A stretch of DNA of 64,000 nucleotides from Futiania mangrovi. GTDB lineage: Bacteria; Pseudomonadota; Alphaproteobacteria; Futianiales; Futianiaceae. The stretch's first letter is position 1. Every line of letters begins with the position of its first letter. Positions 25,587 to 36,912 of the stretch are shown here, piece by piece. The DNA lies in assembly GCF_024158125.1 (NCBI RefSeq), contig NZ_JAMZFT010000002.1, positions 248,001-312,000 of the forward strand, given 5' to 3'. The notes below the pieces were generated by a model. It worked only from the letters and a program-made list of their open reading frames with translations, made no database searches and was not told the origin of the DNA. The position numbers were made by a program, and so were the translations under genes.

Positions 25587-26744
25587 TCAGTCCTTCATGC
25601 CGTCCCAGAACTCCTTCACCCTGGCGAAGAAGCCCGTGGACTGCGGGCTGTTGTCGCGCCCTTCCTTGTCGAACTCCTCCAGCAGCTCACGCTGGCGGCG
25701 GGTCAGGTTGACCGGGGTTTCGACCACGCATTCGATGTACTGGTCGCCATGGCGCCCGCCGCGCAGATGCGGCATGCCCTTGCCGCGCAGCCGGAACTGG
25801 CGGCCCGACTGGGTGCCCGCAGGGATTTCCACGCGCACGCGCCCACCGTCGATGCTCGGCACCTCGATCTTGCCGCCAAGCGCCGCTGTCGTCATCGGCA
25901 CGGGAACGCGGCAGTGCAGGTCCGCACCCTCCCGCCGGAAGAGGTCGTGCGGCGCGATCTCGAGGAAGATGTAGAGATCGCCGGCAGGCCCGCCGCGCAC
26001 GCCGGCCTCGCCCTCGCCGGAGAGCCGGATGCGCGTGCCCTCCTCCACCCCCTTCGGAATCGTGACGTTGAGCGTGCGCTCCCGCTCCACGCGGCCCGAC
26101 CCCGAGCACGCCTTGCACGGGTTCTTGATGATGCGGCCGAGGCCGTTGCAGGTCGGGCAGGTCCGTTCGATCGTGAAGAAGCCCTGCTGGGCGCGCACCT
26201 TGCCCATGCCGGAGCAGGTCGGGCAGGTGACGGGCTGGGAGCCCGCCTCGGCGCCGGAGCCGCTGCACACCTCGCAGGAGACCGAGCCCGGCACGCGGAT
26301 CTGCGCGGACTTGCCGTTGTAGGCCTCCTCCAGCGTGATGCGGAGGTTGTAGCGCAGGTCCGACCCGCGCGCCCGGCCGTCGCCGCGCGCACGGCCGCGC
26401 CCCATGAACTCCCCGAACAGGTCGTCGAACACGTCTGCGAAGGCGGAGGAGAAGTCCGCGCCGCCGCGCGCACCCGCCGCACCCGCACCGAAGCCGCCGG
26501 GGCCAGCGCCCATGCCGCCCTCGAACGCCGCGTGGCCGAACTGGTCGTAGGCCGCGCGCTTCTGGGCGTCCTTCAGGACGTCATAGGCCTCGTTGAGTTC
26601 CTTGAACTTGCGTTCCGCCTCGGGGTCGTCGCGGTTGCGGTCGGGGTGCAACTCCTTCGCACGCCCGCGGTAGGCCTTCTTCAGCTCCTCCGCGGAGGCA
26701 TCGCGCGAGACGCCGAGGACCTTGTAGTAGTCCCGTTTTTCCAT
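25587..26744 (-). CDS. dnaJ: co-chaperone DnaJ
   Basis: J-domain protein of 385 residues that stimulates DnaK ATPase and delivers unfolded clients. The J domain has the HPD tripeptide at 33-35, followed by a Gly-rich region ([13 protein letters not shown]). Four CXXCXGXG zinc repeats ([32 protein letters not shown]) come next, then the substrate-binding beta domains. It lies 98 bp downstream of dnaK; a long hairpin in that gap may lower dnaJ expression relative to dnaK. Confidence 0.98.
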   Translation of the reverse strand: MEKRDYYKVLGVSRDASAEELKKAYRGRAKELHPDRNRDDPEAERKFKELNEAYDVLKDAQKRAAYDQFGHAAFEGGMGAGPGGFGAGAAGARGGADFSSAFADVFDDLFGEFMGRGRARGDGRARGSDLRYNLRITLEEAYNGKSAQIRVPGSVSCEVCSGSGAEAGSQPVTCPTCSGMGKVRAQQGFFTIERTCPTCNGLGRIIKNPCKACSGSGRVERERTLNVTIPKGVEEGTRIRLSGEGEAGVRGGPAGDLYIFLEIAPHDLFRREGADLHCRVPVPMTTAALGGKIEVPSIDGGRVRVEIPAGTQSGRQFRLRGKGMPHLRGGRHGDQYIECVVETPVNLTRRQRELLEEFDKEGRDNSPQSTGFFARVKEFWDGMKD

Positions 26745-26779
26745 GGTTCAGTCGACGCTCGTTCGCTCGTGGTTCCAAG

Positions 26780-26816
26780 AGGCCCCGCCAGATCCATGCG
26801 ATCACCGGCGGGGCCT
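26780..26816 (-). other. hairpin between dnaK and dnaJ
   Basis: AGGCCCCGCC (26780-26789) pairs perfectly with GGCGGGGCCT (26807-26816) around a 17-nt loop. On the minus strand it is followed by CTTGGAACC, not a T run. It could be a partial terminator or an mRNA-stabilising stem that sets the dnaK:dnaJ ratio. Confidence 0.5.
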
Positions 26817-26842
26817 GTCCCGGAACCGGCGTCTCCGCCGGG

Positions 26843-28765
<1,923 letters not shown>

Positions 28766-28865
28766 GTGCTCATACCCTTTTGATGCTCAGCGAGCGTACC
28801 GGACCCGCTCGGCACCCGGCACGCCCCCGCCCGTTCGCGGGTCGTGGACTCCAATGATGCGGGGT

Positions 28866-28893
28866 ATATAGGCGGGGGCCCGTGGAGCCGCAA
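28866..28893 (-). promoter_or_regulatory. possible RpoH-type promoter of dnaK
   Basis: On the minus strand TTGCGG (28893-28888) and CTATAT (28871-28866, within CCTATATA) are 16 bp apart, about 100 bp before the dnaK start. CCTATAT matches the -10 of RpoH promoters described in rhizobia (CTTGAA..CCTATAT); the -35 is only partial. No CIRCE element is seen. Confidence 0.4.
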
Positions 28894-28950
28894 CCGGCGA
28901 GCCGTGGCAAGTGCGCCACAGTGCTGCCATGCTGCTGCGGAAACGGCAAA

Positions 28951-28970
28951 CGGCGCCCCGAGGGGCGCCG
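28951..28970 (-). terminator. terminator of the PEP-CTERM protein gene
   Basis: A 9-bp stem CGGCGCCCC / GGGGCGCCG with a 2-nt loop lies 26 bp past the stop at 28997. On the minus strand it is followed by TTTGCCGTTT. Confidence 0.6.
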
Positions 28971-28996
28971 TCGCGCAAATCGTGAATGTTGCCGGA

Positions 28997-29503
28997 TCAG
29001 GCGGCGCGGCGGCGCGCGGCCCAGACACCGACGAGGCCGAGGCCGAGCAGGCCGAGCACCGCAGGCTCCGACACCTGCGCGCTGTCGAGGCGGGTGTAGA
29101 AGCCGGCCGGCGTGCCGGCGACACCGTCGCCCTGGATCGTGATCTCGTGGCTGCCGGCGGACAGCGCCACCTCGCCCGACGACCAGGAGGCGCTGGTCCA
29201 CGCGCTGTCGGCGGAGGCATCGTCGCCGAAACCGCTGGCGAAGGCCTGGAACGTCGTCGTCAGGATCAGCGTACCGAAGTCGTAGACGTAGTAAGTGTCA
29301 CCGGTGATGAAGGAGTCCGTGATGCGGAACACCGCGGGGCCGGCCAGCGACAGGGAGATCGGCGACTCGGTCGAGTCCGTGAACGCGGCGGGGATCTCGT
29401 CGAACGACCAGCCGCCGTCGAGAACGGGCGCGGCCGACGCGATCGTCGGAATGGCAAACGCCAAGGACAGGGCCGCCGCGGCGGTGAGAGTTTTCAGGGT
29501 CAT
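28997..29503 (-). CDS. exported PEP-CTERM-type protein, unknown function
   Basis: A 168-residue exported protein. The N-terminus is a signal peptide (MTLKTLTAAAALSLAFAIP.., cleavage after about residue 24, ASA). The body is rich in Ser, Thr, Asp and Gly and predicted beta-like (FRITDSFITGDTYYVYDFG, SAGSHEITIQGDG). The C-terminus is a sorting signal: SEP, a hydrophobic helix LGLLGLGLVGVW, then ARRR. Such tails are recognised by exosortase and often mark surface or extracellular-matrix proteins. No exosortase gene is in the window. The start at 29503 follows the signal peptide; a further ATG at 29590 would add a non-secretory leader. Confidence 0.75.
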   Translation of the reverse strand: MTLKTLTAAAALSLAFAIPTIASAAPVLDGGWSFDEIPAAFTDSTESPISLSLAGPAVFRITDSFITGDTYYVYDFGTLILTTTFQAFASGFGDDASADSAWTSASWSSGEVALSAGSHEITIQGDGVAGTPAGFYTRLDSAQVSEPAVLGLLGLGLVGVWAARRRAA

Positions 29504-29661
29504 TTTGACTGGTTCCCAAATCTTAAAATTGTTGACGCGGTTACGAAACCGACCCACTTGGATGCAACTCTCGGGCCAGATTCGCCGCATGCGTGCAGAG
29601 CGCAGTTTTCCACACAGACTGGCGCGTTTGCCCTAGCCGCACGAATCGGAAAGCGTAAGCC

Positions 29662-30267
29662 ATGCTGACGGGCGTCAGGAAACTTGACGGCTTTCTCAGC
29701 CGTAAGGAGCAGGGCCGCATGCTGGCGGAGGTGCGTGCGGGAATGGCTGCCGCCCCGCCCTTCCGGCCGGAGATGCCGCGCACGGGAAAGCCGTTCAGCG
29801 TGTGGATGACGAATTTCGGCCCGCTCGGCTGGGTGTCGGACCGCACGGGCGGCTACCGCTACCAGCCGGCGCATCCAGTGACGGGCGAACCCTGGCCGCC
29901 GATCCCGGAGGCGATCCTCGCCGTCTGGCGGGAGGTGGCGCGCTACCGCCACGATCCCGAGGCGTGCCTCGTCAACCTCTACGGCCCGGGCGCGCGCATG
30001 GGCCTGCACCAGGACCGCGACGAGGAGACGTTCGATGCACCCGTCGTGTCCATCTCGCTGGGCGACCGTGCGCGCTTCCGGTTGGGCGGTACGGAGCGCA
30101 AGGACCCGACGGCGAGCTTCTGGCTCGACAGCGGCGACGTTCTGGTGCTGGAGGGTGCGGCCCGCCTCGCCTTCCACGGCATCGACCGGGTGGTGCCGGA
30201 CAGCTCCACCCTCTGCCCGGACCTCGGCCGGGTGAACCTGACGCTCAGGCGCGTGACGCGACCGTAA
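29662..30267 (+). CDS. alkB: AlkB-type Fe(II)/2-oxoglutarate DNA dioxygenase
   Basis: Oxidative demethylase of 1-methyladenine and 3-methylcytosine in DNA. The 201-residue protein has the iron ligands His116 and Asp118 (LHQDRDE) and His172 (AFHGID), and the 2-oxoglutarate/substrate arginines Arg190 and Arg196 (RVNLTLR). NLYGPGARMG precedes the first ligand as in the family. Together with the Ada-like protein 6 kb away it completes direct-reversal alkylation repair. It ends 15 bp from convergent grpE. Confidence 0.93.
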   Translation: MLTGVRKLDGFLSRKEQGRMLAEVRAGMAAAPPFRPEMPRTGKPFSVWMTNFGPLGWVSDRTGGYRYQPAHPVTGEPWPPIPEAILAVWREVARYRHDPEACLVNLYGPGARMGLHQDRDEETFDAPVVSISLGDRARFRLGGTERKDPTASFWLDSGDVLVLEGAARLAFHGIDRVVPDSSTLCPDLGRVNLTLRRVTRP

Positions 30268-30282
30268 ACGAACGTTCCGCCC

Positions 30283-30861
30283 TCACGCCCCCTGTGGCGC
30301 GGGCGGGGCCTTGGCGATGCCGACCATGGCGGGACGCAGGAGGCGTCCCTCCATCAGGAAGCCCGCCTGCATGGTCTGCACGACGGTGCCGGGGGCGTGG
30401 TCGGCGCTGGGGATCTCCACCATCGCCTGGTGCAGGTTCGGGTCGAACTTCTCCCCCGTCGGGTCGAGCCGGGTGATGCCGTGCCGCTCGAACACCGCCA
30501 TCAGCTCGCGCTCGGTCGCCTCGATGCCGGAGAAGAGACCCTCGACCTCCGCGGGCAGGTCCTGCGGCGCAGCGTCGAGAGCGCGGCGCAGGTTGTCGGC
30601 CACGGTCAGCAGGTCGCGGGCGAGTTTCGCGCCGCCGTATTTCAGGGCGTCGGCCTTCTCCCGCTCGGCCCGGCGGCGCACGTTCTCCGCGTCCGCCATG
30701 GTGCGCAGGAGCCGGTCCTTCAGCTCCGCCGCCTCGGCCTCCGCCGCGGCCACCCGCTCGGCCAGCGCGGCCGCGTCGGCCGCAGGCGCATCCGCGCCCG
30801 TCATGCCTTCCTGAGCTTCGGCGGCATGGGTTTCGGTCGACTTGCTGCGGGGATCGGTCAT
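30283..30861 (-). CDS. grpE: nucleotide exchange factor GrpE
   Basis: Promotes ADP release from DnaK. The 192-residue protein has a low-complexity N-terminus, a long coiled coil (about 25-75: ALAERVAAAEAEAAELKDRLLR), the family core AENVRRRAEREK and the C-terminal beta domain with GEKFDPNLHQAMVEI and VVQTMQAGFLMEGRLLRPAMV. It follows hrcA by 21 bp on the same strand, the common hrcA-grpE operon. Confidence 0.97.
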   Translation of the reverse strand: MTDPRSKSTETHAAEAQEGMTGADAPAADAAALAERVAAAEAEAAELKDRLLRTMADAENVRRRAEREKADALKYGGAKLARDLLTVADNLRRALDAAPQDLPAEVEGLFSGIEATERELMAVFERHGITRLDPTGEKFDPNLHQAMVEIPSADHAPGTVVQTMQAGFLMEGRLLRPAMVGIAKAPPAPQGA

Positions 30862-30882
30862 GCGGTCACTCTCTTCTGCTGA

Positions 30883-32010
30883 TCAGTCGCGCGCGAGAAG
30901 GCGGCTTACCACACGCGCGGTATAATCCACCATGGGCACGATGCGGGCATAATTGATGCGCGTCGGCCCGATGACGCCGATCGCCCCGATGACACGCTGC
31001 TGCGCGTTGCGGTAGGGCGCGACGACGAGCGAGGAGCCGGAGAGCGAAAAGAGCTTGGTCTCCGACCCGATGTAGATCTTCACGCCGTCGGCGTCGCGGG
31101 CGAGTTCCAGGAGGCGCACAAGCTCGGTCTTGGTTTCCAGCTCCTCGAACAGCAGCCGGATGCGGTCGAGATCGTCCGCCATCTGGATGTCCTCGAGCAG
31201 GTTCGACTGCCCGCGCACCAGGAGCTTCGCCGTTTCCGCCGCTTCTCCGCTGCTGCTGCCGACCCAGGTCGCAAGGCCCGTTTCCACCACGGCTGCGGTC
31301 AGCGCGTCGAGCGCCTTCTTGGCCTCCTCGATCTCGCCGTCGAGGACGCGGCGCGCATCCTCCAGCGTGCGGCCCGCGATCCGCGCGTTGAGGTAGTTAC
31401 CCGCCTCGATCAGCGCAGAGGGCGGCAGGCCGGGCGGCAGATCGACGACACGGTTTTCCACCATGCCCTCGGCCGTCACCAGCACGACGAGCGCGGAACG
31501 GGCGTTGAGCGGCACGAACTCGATATGCCGGAGCGCGGAGTCGACCTTCGGCGACATCACGAGGCCGGCGCAGCGCGACAGGCCCGAGAGCATGGAGATC
31601 GCCTCTGTCAGCAAGTCCTCGTAGGTGTGCCCGCGCGCGGCCACCTTGGCGTCGATGGAGGTGCGCTCCTCGTCCGTCAGGTCGCCCACTTCCAGCAGCC
31701 CGTCGACGAAGAGCCGCAGCCCGATCTCCGTCGGCATCCGGCCCGCGCTGGTATGCGGTGAGTAGAGCAGGCCCATCGCCTCGAGATCCTGCATGACATT
31801 GCGGATCGAGGCGGCCGACAAGGGCATCGAGAGCGCGTGGGAAAGGGTACGCGAGCCCACGGGCGCGCCGGTATCGAGGTAGGACTCGACGATATGCCGG
31901 AAGATCTCGCGCGGGCGGTCGCGCAATTCCTCGATGCTGGCCGGTGTCCTGAGCCTCATGGCGGTGCCGGTGACCCTGTCCCTCGAAACGCTCCTCGCCC
32001 GCTGAGACAT
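30883..32010 (-). CDS. hrcA: heat-inducible transcription repressor HrcA
   Basis: Repressor of 375 residues that binds CIRCE elements, typically of groESL and sometimes dnaKJ, and depends on GroEL for activity. The winged-helix N-terminus (REIFRHIVESYLDTGAPVGSR, then LSAASIRNVMQDLE) and the C-terminal domain ending GVIGPTRINYARIVPMVDYTA are diagnostic. No CIRCE inverted repeat (TTAGCACTC-N9-GAGTGCTAA) is found upstream of any gene in this window, so its targets lie elsewhere. It is divergent from rph with 161 bp between the starts. Confidence 0.96.
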   Translation of the reverse strand: MSQRARSVSRDRVTGTAMRLRTPASIEELRDRPREIFRHIVESYLDTGAPVGSRTLSHALSMPLSAASIRNVMQDLEAMGLLYSPHTSAGRMPTEIGLRLFVDGLLEVGDLTDEERTSIDAKVAARGHTYEDLLTEAISMLSGLSRCAGLVMSPKVDSALRHIEFVPLNARSALVVLVTAEGMVENRVVDLPPGLPPSALIEAGNYLNARIAGRTLEDARRVLDGEIEEAKKALDALTAAVVETGLATWVGSSSGEAAETAKLLVRGQSNLLEDIQMADDLDRIRLLFEELETKTELVRLLELARDADGVKIYIGSETKLFSLSGSSLVVAPYRNAQQRVIGAIGVIGPTRINYARIVPMVDYTARVVSRLLARD

Positions 32011-32100
32011 GCGGACATCCGTCAGTTAGGCATGGCCGCGCGTGCGGTCAATCCTTCGGCGCGGACCCGGCGACCGGTTCGGCGGCGCGGCCCATGCCCT

Positions 32101-32129
32101 TTGACGCCGGCGTCTGCGCCCGCTAGACC
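32101..32129 (+). promoter_or_regulatory. possible rph promoter
   Basis: TTGACG (32101-32106) and TAGACC (32124-32129) are 17 bp apart, about 42 bp before the rph start codon. The -35 is close to consensus; the -10 is weak but of a kind seen in alphaproteobacteria. Confidence 0.4.
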
Positions 32130-32171
32130 GTCGCCAAGCGTTCCCGCACCCGTTCATCGAGGAGACCCGCC

Positions 32172-32891
32172 ATGCGCCCCTCCGGCCGCGCGCCCGACCA
32201 GCTTCGCGAGATCAGCCTGACGCCCGGCTACGCCCGCCATGCGGAAGGCTCCTGCCTCGTCGCGTTCGGCGACACGCACGTGCTGTGCACCGCCACGGTG
32301 GAAGAGCGCGTGCCCCCCTTCCTCAAGAACACCGGCCAGGGATGGGTGACGGCGGAGTACGGCATGCTGCCGCGCGCCACCAACACTCGGATGCGGCGCG
32401 AGGCCGCCACCGGCAAGCAGTCGGGCCGCACGCAGGAGATCCAGCGCCTGATCGGCCGGTCGCTGCGCGCGGTCACCGACCTCAAGGGGCTGGGGGAGCG
32501 GCAGATCACGCTCGACTGCGATGTGCTGCAGGCCGACGGCGGCACGCGCACGGCCTCCATCACCGGCGCGTTCGTCGCGCTGCACCAGGCGCTTGCGCCA
32601 CTCGTCCAGGGCGGCGTGCTGGCGCGTATGCCGCTGACCGATCACGTGGCGGCGGTGTCCTGCGGCATCTACGAGGGCACGCCCGTGCTCGACCTCGACT
32701 ATCCGGAGGATTCGAGCGCGGAAACGGACGCCAATTTCGTGCTCACGGGCGCCGGCGGCATCGTCGAGATCCAGGGCACCGCGGAGGGCGCGCCATTCAG
32801 CGAGGCGGAGTTCCTTTCCATGCTGGCACTGGCGCGCGACGGGATCGGCCGGCTCGTGGCGCTGCAGCGCGACGCACTCGGCCTCGGCTGA
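32172..32891 (+). CDS. rph: ribonuclease PH
   Basis: Phosphorolytic 3'-5' exoribonuclease that trims the 3' ends of tRNA precursors. The 239-residue protein begins [14 protein letters not shown] as usual and shows [10 protein letters not shown]-like [32 protein letters not shown] and [22 protein letters not shown]. The ribosome-binding site GAGGAG lies 8 bp upstream. rdgB follows after 11 bp and hemW overlaps rdgB, so the three are one operon. Confidence 0.98.
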   Translation: MRPSGRAPDQLREISLTPGYARHAEGSCLVAFGDTHVLCTATVEERVPPFLKNTGQGWVTAEYGMLPRATNTRMRREAATGKQSGRTQEIQRLIGRSLRAVTDLKGLGERQITLDCDVLQADGGTRTASITGAFVALHQALAPLVQGGVLARMPLTDHVAAVSCGIYEGTPVLDLDYPEDSSAETDANFVLTGAGGIVEIQGTAEGAPFSEAEFLSMLALARDGIGRLVALQRDALGLG

Positions 32892-32902
32892 GGGAGGCGG
32901 AC

Positions 32903-33517
32903 ATGGCGCGGCGGCAGTTCGAGGGCGGCCGGCTGGTCATCGCCAGCCACAACCCGGGCAAGGTGCGCGAGATCGCGGAGCTTCTGGAGCCCCTGGGCGC
33001 GGAGGTGATCTCGGCGGGCGACCTAGGCCTGCCGGAGCCGGAGGAGACCGGCACCACGTTCGAGGCGAACGCGGAGCTGAAGGCGCTGGCGGCGGCACAG
33101 GCCGCGAACCTGCCCGCGCTCGCCGACGATTCGGGCTTCTGCGTCGATGCGCTGGGCGGCGATCCGGGCATCTATTCGGCACGCTGGGCGGGGCCGTCCA
33201 AGGACTTCCGCGTGGCCATGGAGAAGGTCCACGCGGCTATGGCGGAGAAGGGCGCGGATGCGCCCGACGGCGCGCAATTCGTCTGCGTACTGGCGCTCGC
33301 CTGGCCCGATGGCCATATCGAGAGCTTCCGGGGCACGGTCGACGGGCGCGCAGTGTGGCCGCCGCGCGGCGACCGCGGCTTCGGATACGACCCGATGTTC
33401 CAGCCGGAGGACGACACCCGCACCTTCGGCGAGATGGAGCCGCAGGAGAAACATGCCCGCAGCCACCGCGCACGCGCCTTTGCCCAACTCGTCGACGCCT
33501 GCTTCCGGCGCGGCTGA
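32903..33517 (+). CDS. rdgB: XTP/dITP pyrophosphatase (RdgB/HAM1)
   Basis: House-cleaning nucleotidase that hydrolyses dITP, XTP and related non-canonical purine nucleotides to monophosphates, keeping them out of nucleic acids. The 204-residue protein has [17 protein letters not shown] (about 12-28), [24 protein letters not shown] with the catalytic Asp pair, GIYSARWAG and [15 protein letters not shown] precedes the ATG at 32903. Its last 65 bp are shared with the start of hemW in another frame. Confidence 0.96.
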   Translation: MARRQFEGGRLVIASHNPGKVREIAELLEPLGAEVISAGDLGLPEPEETGTTFEANAELKALAAAQAANLPALADDSGFCVDALGGDPGIYSARWAGPSKDFRVAMEKVHAAMAEKGADAPDGAQFVCVLALAWPDGHIESFRGTVDGRAVWPPRGDRGFGYDPMFQPEDDTRTFGEMEPQEKHARSHRARAFAQLVDACFRRG

Positions 33518-34676
33518 GCGCCCGCCGCGCAACGCCGGGGAAGCGGGGCTCGCGCTCTACGTCCACTGGCCGTTCTGCGCGGCCAAGTGTCCCTATTGCG
33601 ATTTCAACAGTCATGTGCGCGAGAGCGTCGACCAGGTTCGCTGGGCGCGCGCGCTGATACGCGACCTGGAGGTGCAGGCCGACCGCACCCCGCGCCGGCC
33701 GCTTGCCTCTATCTTCTTCGGGGGCGGCACGCCTTCGCTGATGGCGCCGGAGGTGGTGGGCGGCGTCATCGACTGCGCCCGCAGCCTTTTCGGGCTGGAG
33801 GATGGCGCAGAGATCACGCTCGAGGCCAATCCGACGAGCGTCGAGGCCGAACGCTTCCGCGGCTATCGCGAGGCGGGCGTGAACCGGCTCTCCATGGGCA
33901 TCCAGGCGCTCGACGACGAGAGCCTGAAGCGGCTCGGCCGTCTGCACACCTCAGCGGAGGCGCGCGCAGCCTTCGACCTCGCCCGCGCGACCTTCCCGCG
34001 CATCTCCTTCGACCTGATCTACGCCAGGCCCGGCCAGACGCCGGACGACTGGCGGCGCGAACTTGCGCAAGCGCTCGCCATGGCCGCCGACCACCTGTCG
34101 CTCTACCAGCTGACGATCGAGCCCGGCACGCGCTTTGCCGAACTGTACCGGCGCGGCAAGCTGCAGGTGCCGGACGACGCGGCGGCCGCCGCGCTCTACG
34201 AGATCACGCAGGAGGTTACGGCCGCGGCCGGGCTTCCGGCCTACGAGGTGTCGAACCATGCCGCACCCGGCGCTGAGGGGCGGCACAACCTCGTCTACTG
34301 GCGGCACGGTCGCTACCTGGGCGTGGGGCCGGGTGCGCACGGGCGCATCGACGTGGGCGGCGCGCTGCACGCGACCGAGGCGCACACCGCGCCCGAAGCC
34401 TGGCTCGACGCGGTCGAGCGGCTGGGCCACGGCATCTGCGCCGAAGCCACAATCCCGCCCGCCGAACAGGCCGAGGAGGTGGCGATCATGGGCTTGCGCC
34501 TGATGGAGGGCATCTCGCTCCGGCGCTATGCCGCGCTGGCCGGGGCGCCCATGAGCCCGCGGCGGCTGGAGCCCTTGCTGGCCGACGGCCTCGTCAGGGT
34601 TGCGGGCGACACGCTCTCGGTGACGGGGAAAGGCCGCCCGTTGCTCAACGCGATCCTGCGCGACCTGCTCGTCTGA
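33453..34676 (+). CDS. hemW: HemW-type radical SAM haem chaperone
   Basis: Oxygen-independent coproporphyrinogen III oxidase-like protein that acts as a haem chaperone, not as HemN. The 407 residues include the radical-SAM cluster Cys42-X3-Cys46-X2-Cys49 in [25 protein letters not shown] and [12 protein letters not shown]. The start at 33453 has CAGGAGAAAC just before it and lies 65 bp inside rdgB, an unusually long overlap. Later in-frame Met codons would remove the cluster, so the start must be at or before about codon 35. Confidence 0.93.
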   Translation: MPAATAHAPLPNSSTPASGAAERPPRNAGEAGLALYVHWPFCAAKCPYCDFNSHVRESVDQVRWARALIRDLEVQADRTPRRPLASIFFGGGTPSLMAPEVVGGVIDCARSLFGLEDGAEITLEANPTSVEAERFRGYREAGVNRLSMGIQALDDESLKRLGRLHTSAEARAAFDLARATFPRISFDLIYARPGQTPDDWRRELAQALAMAADHLSLYQLTIEPGTRFAELYRRGKLQVPDDAAAAALYEITQEVTAAAGLPAYEVSNHAAPGAEGRHNLVYWRHGRYLGVGPGAHGRIDVGGALHATEAHTAPEAWLDAVERLGHGICAEATIPPAEQAEEVAIMGLRLMEGISLRRYAALAGAPMSPRRLEPLLADGLVRVAGDTLSVTGKGRPLLNAILRDLLV

Positions 34677-34686
34677 CCGTTTCCGT

Positions 34687-35943
34687 TCAGAAGGAAGGCG
34701 GCGCGAAAGTGTCGGGCGCGGGGCTGACCACCTTGAAGCCGTCGGCCGTGATCTCCATGACCGCCAGCCCGCGTTCGGCAAGACCCTGCGCATTGAAGCG
34801 GAAGATGCCGTCGACGCCGGCGAAGCCTTCCTGGTCGGCCAGCACCTCGTAGGCGAAGGGCTGCGCCATCCCGGTACGGATCAGCGCACCCGCCAGAGAC
34901 ACCGCGTCATAGGCGAGCGAACCGATCCGCGGCGGCGCCTCGCCATAGGCGGCCCGGTAGCGCCGCTCGAACACGTCGCGGTACTCCGGCTGCGGCGTCG
35001 CGAACCAGCCGCCGTGCATCAGCGGGTCCTGCAGGACGTTCGGATCGGACCAGAGCCCCGTGCCGAGCAGCCGCACCGCGTCGAGATCGACGTCGTAATA
35101 GGGCAGCAACGCCACGACGGAGCGCACGGCAAGCGCATTCTCGGGGATCAGGGCGGCCTGCCAGGTCTGGGCCGCGAACCCTTCCACGGGCGCAGCCATC
35201 TCCTGCGGGTCCGGCGGATACGTCGCCGACGCGGTCACGAGCGCGCCGGCGCGCGGCGCGATGCCGGTCAGCGCCTGCGCCACGCGCGCGCCGTAAGCAG
35301 TTTCCGGTGTCAGGCTGCCGATCTGCCGGAAGCCCTGCGACACCGCGTACGAGACGACGCGCGCCACCTCGTCCTCCGGCAGGAAGCTCAGCAGGAAGAC
35401 GTTGTTGCCGGCGACCGTGCTGTCGGTCGAGAAGGCGATCACGTTCACGCCATAGCTGGCTGCGAGCGGGCCGGCGGCCTGCACGGAGTGGGAGAAAAGC
35501 GGCCCGAGAATCAGCTCCGCCCCTCGGTCGAGGGCCGTACGGGCCGCGGCGCTGGCGCCATCGGCGGTCCCGCCCGTGTCGTAGAAGGCGAGCTGCAGGC
35601 GCGGCTCGTTCAGGTCGTTCGCCGCAAGTTGCGCCGCATTGGCCAACGCCCGGGCCACCCGCTGCACACCCGGCTGCGGCGCGCCGGTCGGCAACAGGAC
35701 GGCAACCTGCACCGGCGTATCGCGGGTGGCGGCGTCTGCCGCGGGTAGCTGCGCCGGTAGCTCGCTGGCGGGCCGGGTATCCTGAAGGATGACCCCGGTC
35801 GAACCGGACTGAACGGGGGCCGGGGGTGCCGTGCGCTGCGCGCATCCCGCTGTCAGGACCGCAGCCGCGGCCAGGACGGCGCCGAGTTTCGCCGCCCGCG
35901 CAAGCAGCGGCGCGAAATTGCGCTGGCCGTTCGTCTGAGCCAT
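34687..35943 (-). CDS. LpoA-like lipoprotein, penicillin-binding protein activator
   Basis: A 418-residue lipoprotein: signal peptide with lipobox LTAG-Cys34, a Pro/Ala/Thr-rich linker, then a type I periplasmic-binding fold (VQVAVLLPTGAPQPGVQRVARAL, ELILGPLFSHSVQAA, NVIAFSTDSTVAGNN, IGSLAYDAVSLAGALI). It corresponds to the C-terminal part of YraM/LpoA, which activates PBP1A in E. coli; the N-terminal TPR-like domain of LpoA is missing. The divergent rsmI-yraN-dolP set repeats the E. coli rsmI-lpoA-yraN-dolP neighbourhood. AAGGGGAG precedes the ATG at 35943. Confidence 0.82.
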   Translation of the reverse strand: MAQTNGQRNFAPLLARAAKLGAVLAAAAVLTAGCAQRTAPPAPVQSGSTGVILQDTRPASELPAQLPAADAATRDTPVQVAVLLPTGAPQPGVQRVARALANAAQLAANDLNEPRLQLAFYDTGGTADGASAAARTALDRGAELILGPLFSHSVQAAGPLAASYGVNVIAFSTDSTVAGNNVFLLSFLPEDEVARVVSYAVSQGFRQIGSLTPETAYGARVAQALTGIAPRAGALVTASATYPPDPQEMAAPVEGFAAQTWQAALIPENALAVRSVVALLPYYDVDLDAVRLLGTGLWSDPNVLQDPLMHGGWFATPQPEYRDVFERRYRAAYGEAPPRIGSLAYDAVSLAGALIRTGMAQPFAYEVLADQEGFAGVDGIFRFNAQGLAERGLAVMEITADGFKVVSPAPDTFAPPSF

Positions 35944-35979
35944 CGGTCTATACTCCCCTTCGTACGTAACCCGCGTAAC

Positions 35980-36912
35980 ATGGAACCCCTTGGCGTGCGA
36001 CAGACTAAGCCCGAGGCCCCCGAGACACAACCGGAGGCGGAAGCCGCGCGCGCCCCAGGCGCCCCGGTGTGGCGCAGAACCCCACTCGACGCAGGGCTGC
36101 ACGTGGTGGCGACCCCCATCGGCAACCTGCGCGACGTGAGCTTGCGTGCGCTCGACACGCTGGCCTCGGCCGCCGTCATCGCATGCGAGGACACGCGCAT
36201 GACCGGCCGCCTGCTCGCCGCTTACGGCATCCGCACGACGCTCACGCCCTATCACGACCACAATGCGGCAGCCGCGCGGCCGAAACTGCTGGCCCGCCTT
36301 GCTGCGGGGGAGGCGGTCGCGCTGGTCAGCGACGCGGGCACGCCGCTCGTCTCCGATCCCGGCTACAAGCTGGTGCGCGCCGTGCTCGAGGCGGGCCATC
36401 GCGTGATCCCGGTGCCGGGGGCCTCGGCGTTGCTTGCAGGTCTCGTCAGCGCGGGCCTGCCCACCGACCGGGTGACCTTCGCGGGCTTCCTGCCGGCGAA
36501 GGCGGGAGCGCGGGAACGTGCGCTTCGCGATCTTGCCGGCCACCAGGCGACCCTCGTCTTCTACGAGAGCGGGCCGCGCCTTGCCGCCTCCCTTGCCGCC
36601 ATGGCCGGGGTACTGGGCGACCGGGAGGCCGCGGTCGCGCGCGAGTTGACCAAGCTGCACGAGGAGGTGCGCCGCGGCACGCTCGCGGATCTCGCGGCGC
36701 ACTATGCCGAGGCGGGGCCGCCCAAGGGCGAGATCGTCGTCGTCGTCGGCCCGCCCGGGGAGACGGAAGCCCCCGATGCAGAGAGCCTCGATGCCCGGCT
36801 CGCCGAACTGGTCCCGAACCTGGGCGTGAAGGGCGCGGCGCGCCAGATCGCCGCCGAGACGGGCATGCCCATGCGCGACCTCTATGCCCGCGCCCTCGCC
36901 CTCCCCCGCTGA
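35980..36912 (+). CDS. rsmI: 16S rRNA (cytidine1402-2'-O)-methyltransferase
   Basis: Methylates the ribose of C1402 in the ribosomal decoding centre. The 310-residue tetrapyrrole-methylase-fold protein has VVATPIGNLRDVSLRAL (about 42-58), ACEDTRMTGRLL, VSDAGTPLVSDPGYKLV and VPGASALLAGL. The first 30 residues are a low-complexity extension; the conserved part starts near LDAGLHVVATPIG, so a later start cannot be excluded. It is divergent from the LpoA-like gene with only 36 bp between them. The last 29 bp overlap yraN. Confidence 0.95.
   Translation: MEPLGVRQTKPEAPETQPEAEAARAPGAPVWRRTPLDAGLHVVATPIGNLRDVSLRALDTLASAAVIACEDTRMTGRLLAAYGIRTTLTPYHDHNAAAARPKLLARLAAGEAVALVSDAGTPLVSDPGYKLVRAVLEAGHRVIPVPGASALLAGLVSAGLPTDRVTFAGFLPAKAGARERALRDLAGHQATLVFYESGPRLAASLAAMAGVLGDREAAVARELTKLHEEVRRGTLADLAAHYAEAGPPKGEIVVVVGPPGETEAPDAESLDARLAELVPNLGVKGAARQIAAETGMPMRDLYARALALPR

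Noticed and set aside
32011-32171. Search for a CIRCE element upstream of hrcA and dnaK
   Set aside because: No TTAGCACTC-N9-GAGTGCTAA or close variant was found by eye in either upstream region.
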